A stretch of 64,000 nt of DNA, from assembly GCA_963675935.2 (NCBI GenBank), contig OY780964.2, positions 1,116,001 through 1,180,000 of the forward strand, written 5' to 3'. The DNA is from G963675935 sp963675935 (GTDB lineage: Bacteria; Planctomycetota; Planctomycetia; Pirellulales; Thermoguttaceae). The notes below the pieces were generated by a model. That model ran no database searches, was not told where the DNA came from, and worked only from the letters and a program-made list of their open reading frames with translations. Below are positions 8,510 to 15,605 of this stretch, in pieces. Positions within the stretch are counted from its first letter, which is position 1; each line of letters opens with the position of its first letter. A program made the position numbers and the translations under genes.

Positions 8510-9148
8510 TTAGCCGCCGCGTTTGCGCGGTGATGATCGTCGTTTTGTTGTTGCCGATGCGCGACCAGCGGGCGAATCCGCATTGGGATTGACATGAAAC
8601 CCAATCGGCCGTTTGGTTTTATTGGGCGGCGGTTGCATCAACTGGCGCAGGGCGTCGAACACAACCTTGAATTGGGAGTCGTATTTCATTTCCATCGCAT
8701 CGATTTTTTGGGCAAGGTCGGCATGGGAGGCCAGAATCTGCCGCAACCGCACGAAGGCCCGCATAATTTCGATGTTCACGGCCACGGCCCGCGGACTTCG
8801 CAACACGCTGGAGAGCATGGCCACGCCTTGTTCGGTGAAGGCATAGGGGCGGTACTTGAGGTGCATTCCTCGCTTTAAGGTCACAAATTGTGACCTTGAA
8901 TCTCCCGGATTTTCCGGCTTTGAAATCACAGACTGTGATTTCAAGATGTCGGCTTCTTCCCAGGTGAGTTGAAACATGAAATCTTCAAGAAAGCGTTCCA
9001 TGTTCCGTTTGACGGCTTGATTTAGAACCTTGGCCTCAACTCCATATAATAACGCTAAGTCTTGATTCAGCAATACTTTCTGACCACGGAGCAATAGAAT
9101 TTCCCGCTCAATTCGTTCAACAGGGATCAAGGAATTTGATTCAGACAT
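8510..9148 (-). CDS. ORF6N domain-containing protein
   Basis: A 212-residue protein with the ORF6N domain at residues 1-110: IPVERIEREILLLRGQKV, LALLYGVEAKVLNQAVKRN, EDFMFQLTWEEADIL and YAFTEQGVAMLSSVL. ORF6N is found in phage and bacterial proteins and is thought to bind DNA, often with a regulatory C-terminus. A helical segment (about 110-165) and a basic tail (KTKRP...TTKRRSSPRKRGG) follow. Two near-perfect palindromes are embedded in its coding sequence, and three more lie upstream. The region LKSQSVIS...SRSQFVTLKRG looks like an internal duplication of the conserved SQ-VT-K segment. It interrupts the MoxR cluster and so was probably acquired by transfer. Confidence 0.85.
   Translation of the reverse strand: MSESNSLIPVERIEREILLLRGQKVLLNQDLALLYGVEAKVLNQAVKRNMERFLEDFMFQLTWEEADILKSQSVISKPENPGDSRSQFVTLKRGMHLKYRPYAFTEQGVAMLSSVLRSPRAVAVNIEIMRAFVRLRQILASHADLAQKIDAMEMKYDSQFKVVFDALRQLMQPPPNKTKRPIGFHVNPNADSPAGRASATTKRRSSPRKRGG
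8877..8897. repeat. ORF6N palindrome copy 1 (intragenic)
   Basis: Perfect palindrome AAGGTCAC-AAATT-GTGACCTT inside the ORF6N gene; on the coding strand it encodes SQFVTLK. Confidence 0.85.
8921..8943. repeat. ORF6N palindrome copy 2 (intragenic)
   Basis: TGAAATCAC-AGACT-GTGATTTCA. Relative to copy 1, both arms have changed in a matched way so that the palindrome is kept. Confidence 0.85.
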
Positions 9149-9224
9149 TATGCACCTCGGATCGACGATGTCTAACAGTAATCTCCATCCGACAGCAGGG
9201 CGTACTCGCCCCCCCTATTCAGGC

Positions 9225-9247
9225 TAAGGTCACAAATTGTGATCTTA
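9225..9247. repeat. ORF6N palindrome copy 3 (upstream)
   Basis: TAAGGTCAC-AAATT-GTGATCTTA, one arm mismatch. It lies 77 bases upstream of the ORF6N start. Confidence 0.8.
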
Positions 9248-9307
9248 AACGCCTTGCCTCATTTTCCAAAGTTCTACTTCAAAACAAAGTACAGCGGTCT
9301 GATTGCT

Positions 9308-9332
9308 TTAAGGTCGCAAACTGCGACCTCAA
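9308..9332. repeat. ORF6N palindrome copy 4 (upstream)
   Basis: TTAAGGTCGC-AAACT-GCGACCTCAA. The A-to-G change in the left arm is matched by T-to-C in the right arm. Confidence 0.8.
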
Positions 9333-9497
9333 GAGTCGCCGTGGGCTGTCGTACTTCCGTCATTGCTATCGCCCCCTCTCGACGCGGAGCGTGGAAACAA
9401 GTGGTAACTTGAGACGCCAAATTGGCTCCTCAAGTGCTCGAATTCTTCATCGGATAGCTGAAACTCGAAGTCTGCGGGGACTCGATCACTATTGCGA

Positions 9498-9526
9498 TTT
9501 TAAGGTCACAATTTGTGACCTTAAAA
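9498..9526. repeat. ORF6N palindrome copy 5 (upstream)
   Basis: The longest copy: perfect 12-base arms TTTTAAGGTCAC and GTGACCTTAAAA around AATTT. Confidence 0.85.
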
Positions 9527-9563
9527 CATCTTCACATCCGTAACTTCCAAAAACCATTCAAGG

Positions 9564-9628
9564 AACGCTAATCGCCACTAATCTTCGCTAATCTCTTCAA
9601 TTAGTGGAAATTAGCGGAGATTAGCGTT
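9564..9628. repeat. AT-rich inverted repeat
   Basis: AACGCTAATCGCCACTAATC is mirrored by GGAGATTAGCGTT, with further internal copies of the unit CTAAT. It is a hairpin-forming intergenic repeat. The whole 9149-9898 gap holds only repeats of this kind and no convincing gene. Confidence 0.7.
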
Positions 9629-9752
9629 CTTTACAACTCGACGGACTGCCGCTTCTTCCCGGCGTGGTCGCCGGGGCTAAACGACGCGACTCTCCACCCG
9701 GCACAAGTGCCGGGGCTAAACATTCTTTTCCATCCATTCACTAGCCACTAAC

Positions 9753-9876
9753 GTAACCGTTCACGGGCCGGGAAAACATCGTCATTCTGAGCGCAGCGAA
9801 GAATCTCGTCTGGGCCGCGATTCCACGAGAGATTCTTCGCTGCGCTCAGAATGACGGGTGCCCCGTGAACGGTTAC
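9753..9876. repeat. MITE-like palindromic element, family A copy 2
   Basis: Perfect 15-bp terminal inverted repeats GTAACCGTTCACGGG and CCCGTGAACGGTTAC enclose the hairpin core GTCATTCTGAGCGCAGCGAA and its complement. It is flanked by the 9-bp direct repeat GCCACTAAC (9744-9752, 9877-9885). Confidence 0.85.
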
Positions 9877-9898
9877 GCCACTAACCAGCCACTATCCG

Positions 9899-12052
9899 CT
9901 ACTCCCTATAAAAACGGTTCGACACCAATAGTTCCAATCCCAACAAAATCGCAACGATCAAAATCAGCGGCGGGAACAATTCGCGGCCGACGCGGCCCGC
10001 ACTGATGTCGCGGTCGATCTGCTCGCGCGTCCGGGCAAGCCGATACTTCACCGGCCCGAACACCCCGGCAAGCTCGGGATCGGTCAGCCGATCGAGCTGC
10101 GTTTGGCCCAAGGCATAGTTGACGCTGAACCCGAGATCGACACCGCCAACAACGCCGCTTGTGCCGCCCGCCCGGAGCCGATAGCTGCCCACCTGATCGG
10201 TCGTCGTGACGGCCAACTCGCGGCGATTCAACTCGGCCGGATACTGCGAACTCAATCCGTCGGGCGTTGTCAGCAGATAGCCGCGCCGCTGTTGTGTCGG
10301 ATCGAGCCGCAATACGGCCGTCTGGCCCGCCTGATAGTTCAACTGTTGGTCGCTGCCGCCGACCAGGTACGAAGCCATCTGGTTGACCAGGATCAAGAAT
10401 GGCCAATCCTCGCCCGCTGGCAACAGATTCCAAGTGTCTTGTTGGTTGAGCCGATCTGAGAAAGGCGTGGTCATCGTCAACACGATGCCGCGTCCGACGG
10501 GCCGCTCCAACAGGGCCGGCCGTCCGTCGCTGTAGGGCAGAACGACCCCGACGCCCTTTGCGGCTTTGTCGAATTCCCAATAGCGAAACACGGGAAAAGC
10601 GTCCCAGGGAATCGAACCGGCGAGTCGCCGGAGGTCGCCCCCGAGAATCGGGTGCTGATAATCCGTCGGGGCAAGATGCAATTGGCCGTCCATCCGCCGA
10701 GCCTGGCGCAGCAGCTTGCCGGGCAGCATCGCCTGCGCCTGCGGCTGGTTGAACGAATCGACCACGGCGGCGTTGCGCCCGAGGAAAATGCCCACGCCGT
10801 GCCCTTCCGCGGCATAGTCGGACAGCTTTTGCCACGTGGCCGGCTCCAGCGGCGCAGGGTCCAACAGAAAGATCGCGGCATATTCCGCGAGCGGACGCTT
10901 CGTCAATTCCGTCAAATCGCAAATGTCGCAATCGAAAGACGCCTGTCCGCGTTTTCGCCACAGCTCGGGCGCGAGAGCCTGGGTGAAAAAAAGCGAATAG
11001 CTTTCGGCCGGCTTCGGCGCGGCGACCAGCACGCGCCACGGTTGCTTCACCTCGACGGTGAAAAACCGGGTGTCGTCGGCCGCGAGTCCGTCTTGCCCCG
11101 TGATGCGTACGAAGCCTTGATGCGTGCCCGGCGCCAGTCCGCCGACGCGGAATTCGATGGGCCGAAGCTCGCCCAGCGCAGGTTCGACGGTTTGTTCGCT
11201 GCGTTTTTGCGGCTTGCCGTCGGCATCGAGTACGTGCAACTCGACGGTGCGAGGCTGCGACTCGCCGATGCACGACAGCGAGGTTTCGACGCCCAGTGGA
11301 CTGCGACTCGAGATCGCCTCGCTCGACAGACGCAGCTCGCCCAGCCCATAGTCGATCGGATTGGCCACGCCCACGTCGATCACATAAACACTCGCGCCGC
11401 TGAGTTCCGTGAGTTGCTGTTGGAGCCGGGCTGATTGTTCCTCGGGCCAGCCGCCGCGCGAAAGATCGGTGAACAGATAGATTTCGCGGCGTTCCTTTTC
11501 GCTCTTTTCCAGGAGCTTTTTGGCGGCGTCGAGCGCCGTGGGCAGCGATTGCGAATTGGTCACGATCTTCAGGCCGGCGATGCGGTCTTTCGCCGCGCCG
11601 CGGTCGGGCTGAAACGCCGAGCCGGAGCCGAGCTGCGTATCAATCACGCCGATCTCGCTATTCTCGGGCAATTGCGCCAAGAGCCATTGGCCCAATTCCT
11701 GCGCGACTTCAAGCCGGGTCTTGTTTTCGTGACGATATTCCATGTGCGCCGCGGCGTCGAACACCAAGGCCGCGGCCACGGGTGATTCCTGGCTTCCGGC
11801 GGCCGACGTGCCGAATCGAATGCTCGGCCGCGCCAGGGCGAACGCCAAAATCGCGATGATCGCCGCCCGCAGAATCAACAGCAGCAGATGCCGCAGCCGC
11901 AAACGCCGCTGGTTCGTATCGTGCCGTTGTTGGATGAACCGCAGCGCGGGAAACTCGAACCACGTCGGCTTCCGGCGCATAATCAGATGCAGCACGATCG
12001 GCAGTGCGACCAACAGCGTTCCGGCCAGAAGTGAGAGGTTGAGAAAGGTCAT
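9899..12052 (-). CDS. BatA-like membrane protein with vWA-like region
   Basis: A 717-residue protein beginning with the aerotolerance-regulator (BatA) N-terminal signature: two membrane segments around the basic motif LIMRRKPTWFEFPALRF and LRLRHLLLLILRAAIIAILAFALARPSI. A degenerate vWA-like domain follows (AAALVFDAAAHMEY instead of the usual DxSxS, so metal binding is doubtful), then Ig-like and amidotransferase-like segments and a C-terminal helix (LFPPLILIVAILLGLELLV). I chose ATG 12052 (MTFLNLSLLAG) because the 21 residues upstream derive from a purine-rich repeat. It lies downstream of the DUF58 gene on the same strand and probably belongs to the same MoxR-dependent complex. Confidence 0.8.
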   Translation of the reverse strand: MTFLNLSLLAGTLLVALPIVLHLIMRRKPTWFEFPALRFIQQRHDTNQRRLRLRHLLLLILRAAIIAILAFALARPSIRFGTSAAGSQESPVAAALVFDAAAHMEYRHENKTRLEVAQELGQWLLAQLPENSEIGVIDTQLGSGSAFQPDRGAAKDRIAGLKIVTNSQSLPTALDAAKKLLEKSEKERREIYLFTDLSRGGWPEEQSARLQQQLTELSGASVYVIDVGVANPIDYGLGELRLSSEAISSRSPLGVETSLSCIGESQPRTVELHVLDADGKPQKRSEQTVEPALGELRPIEFRVGGLAPGTHQGFVRITGQDGLAADDTRFFTVEVKQPWRVLVAAPKPAESYSLFFTQALAPELWRKRGQASFDCDICDLTELTKRPLAEYAAIFLLDPAPLEPATWQKLSDYAAEGHGVGIFLGRNAAVVDSFNQPQAQAMLPGKLLRQARRMDGQLHLAPTDYQHPILGGDLRRLAGSIPWDAFPVFRYWEFDKAAKGVGVVLPYSDGRPALLERPVGRGIVLTMTTPFSDRLNQQDTWNLLPAGEDWPFLILVNQMASYLVGGSDQQLNYQAGQTAVLRLDPTQQRRGYLLTTPDGLSSQYPAELNRRELAVTTTDQVGSYRLRAGGTSGVVGGVDLGFSVNYALGQTQLDRLTDPELAGVFGPVKYRLARTREQIDRDISAGRVGRELFPPLILIVAILLGLELLVSNRFYRE

Positions 12053-12063
12053 ACGTGTGAGTT

Positions 12064-12168
12064 GTGAAGAAGAGGGGGAGAGAAGGAGAGGGGGAGAGGG
12101 GGAGACATTGCGCAACAGCGTTTTGCCTCTTCTCCCCCTCTCCTCTTCTCCATGTCTCCCCCTCTCAT
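12064..12168. repeat. Purine/pyrimidine mirror-type inverted repeat
   Basis: A GA-rich tract (AGAGGGGGAGAGAAGGAGAG and on) is followed after a short loop by its pyrimidine complement (CTTCTCCCCCTCTCC and on). It separates the DUF58 and BatA-like genes and could form a long hairpin in their mRNA. Confidence 0.6.
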
Positions 12169-12169
12169 T

Positions 12170-13066
12170 TTAGCCCCGTTCGCTCCGCCGCATCAAATAC
12201 TCGGTCAGCGCCCGGTCGAATCTCATGCTGGTGTCGAGCGGCAAATAATCGACCCCGGCTTGGAAACAATCGTGGCGGTAGCGCTCGCGGAACGCTTCGA
12301 CCTCGTCGAGATAGCCGCGGCGGAATCCGTCGGCGTCGATGGCCATCCGCTGCTTCGTCTCGGGGTCTTCAAGCTCGACCATGCCGCCGAAGGGGAACCG
12401 CACTTCGGCCTCGTCCAAAACGTGGAACAGGATTACGTCGTGCCCTCCGTGGCGAAGCCGGTAGAGGGCGTCCATGATCGGCTCGGGATCGGCCAGCAGA
12501 TCGGAGAAAATCATCACAAGGCTGGCGTGCCGCAACATGGCCGACACTTGCACGAGGCTGGCCGCGATGTTGGTTTCGCCCTCGGGCTTCAAGTTGGCCA
12601 GCATCGAAAGCACGTCGCCCAAGTGGCCTCGCCGGGTTTGGGGTCGAAGGCTTTGGCGGATTTTCGTGTCGAACGTCAATAAGCCCACCGGGTCTTGCTG
12701 CTGAATCATCAGGTAGCACAGCGCGGCGGCCAGACAGATCGAGTAGTCGAATTTCGTCAGTTCTTGGCGATAGGTGTAGCCCATCGAGCGGCTCAGGTCC
12801 ATGACCAGATAGCCGGTGATGTTGGTTTCGGCCTCGAACTTTTTGACGTAATACTTATCGGTTTTGGCGTAGACCAACCAGTCGATGTCTTTCGGGTCGT
12901 CGCCGGGGGTGTATTTTCGATGTTCGCTGAATTCGACGGAGAAACCATGAAACGGGCTGGCGTGAAGGCCGTGTAAAAAACCCTTGACGATGAACTGAGC
13001 GCGCAAATCCAGCCGCTTGATCTGGCGGATCACTTCCGGTCGCAGATATTTTTCGGCAGTGGACAT
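12170..13066 (-). CDS. DUF58 domain protein
   Basis: A 298-residue soluble DUF58 protein. It shows the family core HGFSVEFSEHRKYTPGDDPKDIDW, followed by AKTDKYYVKKFEAETN and a vWA-like DLSRSMGY motif. DUF58 proteins are encoded with MoxR ATPases and BatA-like proteins, and are thought to be partners or substrates of MoxR in assembling envelope or metal-dependent complexes. The bases just upstream of the ATG are very C-rich on the coding strand (G-rich on the plus strand, 13073-13105), and no Shine-Dalgarno sequence is visible. Confidence 0.9.
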   Translation of the reverse strand: MSTAEKYLRPEVIRQIKRLDLRAQFIVKGFLHGLHASPFHGFSVEFSEHRKYTPGDDPKDIDWLVYAKTDKYYVKKFEAETNITGYLVMDLSRSMGYTYRQELTKFDYSICLAAALCYLMIQQQDPVGLLTFDTKIRQSLRPQTRRGHLGDVLSMLANLKPEGETNIAASLVQVSAMLRHASLVMIFSDLLADPEPIMDALYRLRHGGHDVILFHVLDEAEVRFPFGGMVELEDPETKQRMAIDADGFRRGYLDEVEAFRERYRHDCFQAGVDYLPLDTSMRFDRALTEYLMRRSERG

Positions 13067-13119
13067 GGGCGTGGGGGAGGGGGATTGGGGGCGAGGGGCG
13101 GGGGCTATTGTTTGTCAGT

Positions 13120-13548
13120 TCAACCAAGCAATGGGCGAACCGCCTCGCGTGACGGATTTTTTTGAACTTCGGCTTCCAGTTGTTTCATTTGACGGTTGTA
13201 AAACAGTTGCAACAGTTCGACGGCATGGTCGAGAGTCCTAACCTCTGCATTCAGTGTTTTTGCCGGTTTGCGAAACAAACCCAGGAATTTCTCCGGGCGA
13301 GTCAGGCTCAGGTACAACTGCCATTCGTTGATTGCCACTGCATAAACGTGAAAGCAACTCTGGTCATCGGCATTAAATCCGACGCCCGGCGCACATGCGT
13401 CTTCCTTGCGGAGAACCCGTTCCGCGAATTCGTGAAGCCGCTGGTCCCAAGGGAAAGACCGAACCGCTTCCGCCGCTTGTTCCAACGAGACTACTCCAAG
13501 TTCGGTTGATGAATAATCGCTGATTTGAGTCCAACCGACGATATTCAC
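13120..13548 (-). CDS. Hypothetical protein of the small-gene cassette
   Basis: A 142-residue protein starting at GTG 13548 (MNIVGWTQISDYSS), chosen because a perfect AAGGAGG sits 5 bases upstream. It is acidic with amphipathic helices, several Trp and Phe, and a long C-terminal helix (AVELLQLFYNRQMKQLEAEVQ). I do not recognise the family. It starts 20 bases after the stop of the aspartic protease gene and is probably cotranscribed with it, between moxR and the DUF58 gene. Confidence 0.65.
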   Translation of the reverse strand: MNIVGWTQISDYSSTELGVVSLEQAAEAVRSFPWDQRLHEFAERVLRKEDACAPGVGFNADDQSCFHVYAVAINEWQLYLSLTRPEKFLGLFRKPAKTLNAEVRTLDHAVELLQLFYNRQMKQLEAEVQKNPSREAVRPLLG

Positions 13549-13568
13549 TTCGGCCTCCTTGCGGATTA

Positions 13569-13946
13569 TTACGTCTCTTGCCAACTAAGCTTTGGACCAT
13601 CGAACGTGAGTACCAGATGATTCAGAACGTCCCTCCCAAGGATTCCGGTGGTGGAATCAACAATCAAATAGACACCGCGAAAGGCTCGTCGCAAGAATAT
13701 TAAGTCGCACTTCACGGATTTAGCGACACTTATGCTTCCATCAAATCTCATGACTTCGGCATCGTGTTTCACTTCATTGTCCAGGCCCAGCAAACTTATG
13801 GATGATTGTGGAATTAGGCTAAGATCGGCTCCCGTGTCGATTTGCATCGTAACGCCGCGAATCCGATTTTGGCCGTCGAGCGTTTGAAGCGTGACGGTGG
13901 CGATAGGAGCAGGAGGAGAATAACCTTCCGTGTCATACGTCGGCAT
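13569..13946 (-). CDS. Clan AA (retropepsin-like) aspartic protease
   Basis: A 125-residue single-domain aspartic protease. The catalytic motif DTGADLSLIP lies at about residues 38-47, and the second conserved motif, a Gly-rich turn ILGRDVLNHLVLTFDG, is at about 95-115. Proteases of this type act as homodimers. The ATG at 13946 has an AAGGAG 7 bases upstream and overlaps the preceding gene by 14 bases, which suggests translational coupling. Substrate unknown. Small proteases paired with a short upstream partner recur in planctomycetes and cyanobacteria, so a regulatory or toxin-antitoxin-like role is possible but unproven. Confidence 0.8.
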   Translation of the reverse strand: MPTYDTEGYSPPAPIATVTLQTLDGQNRIRGVTMQIDTGADLSLIPQSSISLLGLDNEVKHDAEVMRFDGSISVAKSVKCDLIFLRRAFRGVYLIVDSTTGILGRDVLNHLVLTFDGPKLSWQET

Positions 13947-14163
13947 CGGCAATCTCCTTCACGTCCAGCACTTCCTTGATAAATTCACTCGCCTGTTCGG
14001 GATGGGCCAAGCGAGGGCTGGCAATGCACGGCGTGCGCGGCGTTTCAACCTCGATTACTTCCGGCACGACAATAAAGACCTTTGCTTTGTCGGGAAGCGA
14101 AACATCGCCCGCGACATGTATGCAACCATGCTCCACAACGCCTTCATACATGGCGGCTTTCAT
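13933..14163 (-). CDS. Short antitoxin-like partner of the aspartic protease
   Basis: A 76-residue protein starting at ATG 14163, with GGAGGA 7 bases upstream. The N-terminal half (MKAAMYEGVVEHGCIHVAGD, SLPDKAKVFIVVPE) resembles the small beta-rich AF2212/DUF104-type antitoxin fold. The C-terminal half (ASPRLAHPEQASEFIKEVLD) is a helix. Its 3' end overlaps the protease start by 14 bases. The family assignment rests on eye comparison only. Confidence 0.6.
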   Translation of the reverse strand: MKAAMYEGVVEHGCIHVAGDVSLPDKAKVFIVVPEVIEVETPRTPCIASPRLAHPEQASEFIKEVLDVKEIADADV

Positions 14164-14165
14164 GA

Positions 14166-14288
14166 TTATGTCCTCCAACCAAATGTGCTACTGCATTCCA
14201 ATTTCATTCTTCCGCTCAACTTAATTTCTTCGTCCGGCAAAACCTCGGCCGTCAGCGCAGCAAGGTCAAAAGACAACAACGTCGCCAT
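14166..14288 (-). CDS. Possible 40-residue micro-ORF downstream of moxR
   Basis: ATG at 14288 lies 10 bases after the moxR stop; the frame reads MATLLSFDLAALTAEVLPDE... and stops with TAA, 2 bases before the next gene's ATG. The tight packing on both sides fits a real small gene or leader peptide, but the ribosome site is weak and the length is short enough for chance. Confidence 0.3.
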   Translation of the reverse strand: MATLLSFDLAALTAEVLPDEEIKLSGRMKLECSSTFGWRT

Positions 14289-14298
14289 TATTATTCTA

Positions 14299-15333
14299 TC
14301 ACCCCTTCTCATACTTCGGTATCACCGGCGGCGGCGTCTCGCGGATCAATCGCTCGATGATGTCCTCGTTGCTCATTCCTTCGGCCTGCGCTTGAAAATT
14401 CGTGCTGATGCGGTGCCGCAACACCGGTATCGCAATCTTCTGCACGTCCTCGATGGCCACCGAAAATCGGGCGTCCATCGCGGCCATCGCCTTGCCGCCT
14501 TGAATCAAAAATTGCCCTGCACGCGGGCCGGCGCCCCAATCGACCAACTCCTGCACAAACTTCGGCGCCGAGGCGTCTTTCGGCCGCGTCGCTCGAACCA
14601 GCCGCGACACGTATTGCACGATGTACTCGCTCACCGCCACCTTGTTGACCAGCCCCTGCAAATTCAGAATCGCCTTGCCCGATAGGATTTTTCGCACCTC
14701 CGCCTTCTCGCCGCGCGTGGTGTTCGTCAGAATCCGCTCTTCTTCCTCCAGCGTCGGATAATCGACCTTGATGTTGAACATGAAACGGTCCAACTGGGCC
14801 TCGGGCAGCGGATACGTCCCCTCCTGCTCAATCGGGTTCTGTGTGGCGATTGTGAAGAACGGGTCGGGCAGCGAGTAGGTCTGCTGGCCGACGGTCACTT
14901 CGCGCTCTTGCATCGCCTGAAGCAGCGCGGCTTGTGTTTTGGGCGGCGTTCGGTTGATTTCGTCGGCCAGAAGGATGTTCGTGAACACCGGCCCTTCGAC
15001 AAATCGAAAATCACGCCGGCCGTGCTCGCCTTCCTCCAACACGTTCGTGCCGGTGATGTCCGACGGCATCAGGTCGGGCGTAAATTGGATCCGCTTGAAC
15101 TGCACGTCGAGAATTCGGGCAAGCGTGCTGACCATCAACGTCTTGGCCAAGCCGGGTACGCCGACCAGTAGGCAATGGCCGCGGGTGAAAATGGCGGCGA
15201 ACAACTGCTCGATCACGTCGGACTGTCCGATGATGACCTTTTGCAATTCCTCTTGCATCAGCCGGCGGTGTTGGCTGAACTCTTGCAGGATGTCGCCGAG
15301 GTTTCGTGCTTTGACGGGAGGGAGGGGAGGCAT
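14299..15333 (-). CDS. MoxR-family AAA+ ATPase
   Basis: A 344-residue AAA+ ATPase of the MoxR group. Walker A is GVPGLAKT (about residues 58-65) and Walker B is LLADEINR (about 121-128). The conserved ALLQAMQEREVTVGQQTY and ATQNPIEQEGTYPLPEAQLDRFMF sensor regions and the C-terminal lid are intact. MoxR proteins act as chaperones that activate partner complexes, typically with DUF58 and vWA proteins encoded beside them; those partners are present downstream here. It is the first gene of a long minus-strand cluster reaching to 6083. Confidence 0.92.
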   Translation of the reverse strand: MPPLPPVKARNLGDILQEFSQHRRLMQEELQKVIIGQSDVIEQLFAAIFTRGHCLLVGVPGLAKTLMVSTLARILDVQFKRIQFTPDLMPSDITGTNVLEEGEHGRRDFRFVEGPVFTNILLADEINRTPPKTQAALLQAMQEREVTVGQQTYSLPDPFFTIATQNPIEQEGTYPLPEAQLDRFMFNIKVDYPTLEEEERILTNTTRGEKAEVRKILSGKAILNLQGLVNKVAVSEYIVQYVSRLVRATRPKDASAPKFVQELVDWGAGPRAGQFLIQGGKAMAAMDARFSVAIEDVQKIAIPVLRHRISTNFQAQAEGMSNEDIIERLIRETPPPVIPKYEKG

Positions 15334-15605
15334 TGTCAGTGGCTAGTGGCTAGTGGCTAGTTGTAGGTTATGCTTCAGCATAACAACAATTGGGGTTTTG
15401 GTCTTGGGTCTTTGGACTTAGGTCTTAGGTCTTAGGTCTTAGGGCTTGGAGCAAAGCCCTAAGACCCAAGCCCAAAGACCTAAGCCCTCTATTAATCCAC
15501 CCCATCTTCCACCTGGGGGGAGTTGCCGACCTAACTGCTTAATTCTAAGATACTTATGATAGCATTTCTTACATTTTTCGGCGTCCCGCCGCTAGGAGTC
15601 CTTGC
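15334..15605. repeat. Intergenic region of repeats between moxR and DUF4159 gene
   Basis: Contains GTGGCTAGTGGCTAGTGGCTAG (tandem), a TAGGTTATGCTTCAGCATAAC hairpin at about 15363-15384, and a tandem CTTAGGT array at about 15408-15445 that pairs with its complement at about 15450-15485. No gene is visible apart from the start signals of the DUF4159 gene at the right edge. The same TAGGTTATGC/CTTAGG combination recurs at 21186-21331. Confidence 0.65.

Noticed and set aside
9136..9543. Plus-strand frame with repeated CDLK motifs
   Set aside because: The repeated residues are just the translation of the palindromes; there is no ribosome site or other protein character.
8355..9885. Possible CRISPR-like array because of several repeats within 1.5 kb
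   Set aside because: Spacing is irregular, repeats are of different families and palindromic, there are no uniform spacers and no cas genes.
15408..15485. CTTAGG tandem repeats as a possible origin (DnaA-box-like) region
   Set aside because: Units do not resemble TTATCCACA boxes, no dnaA or dnaN is nearby, and the same repeat recurs at 21186-21331.
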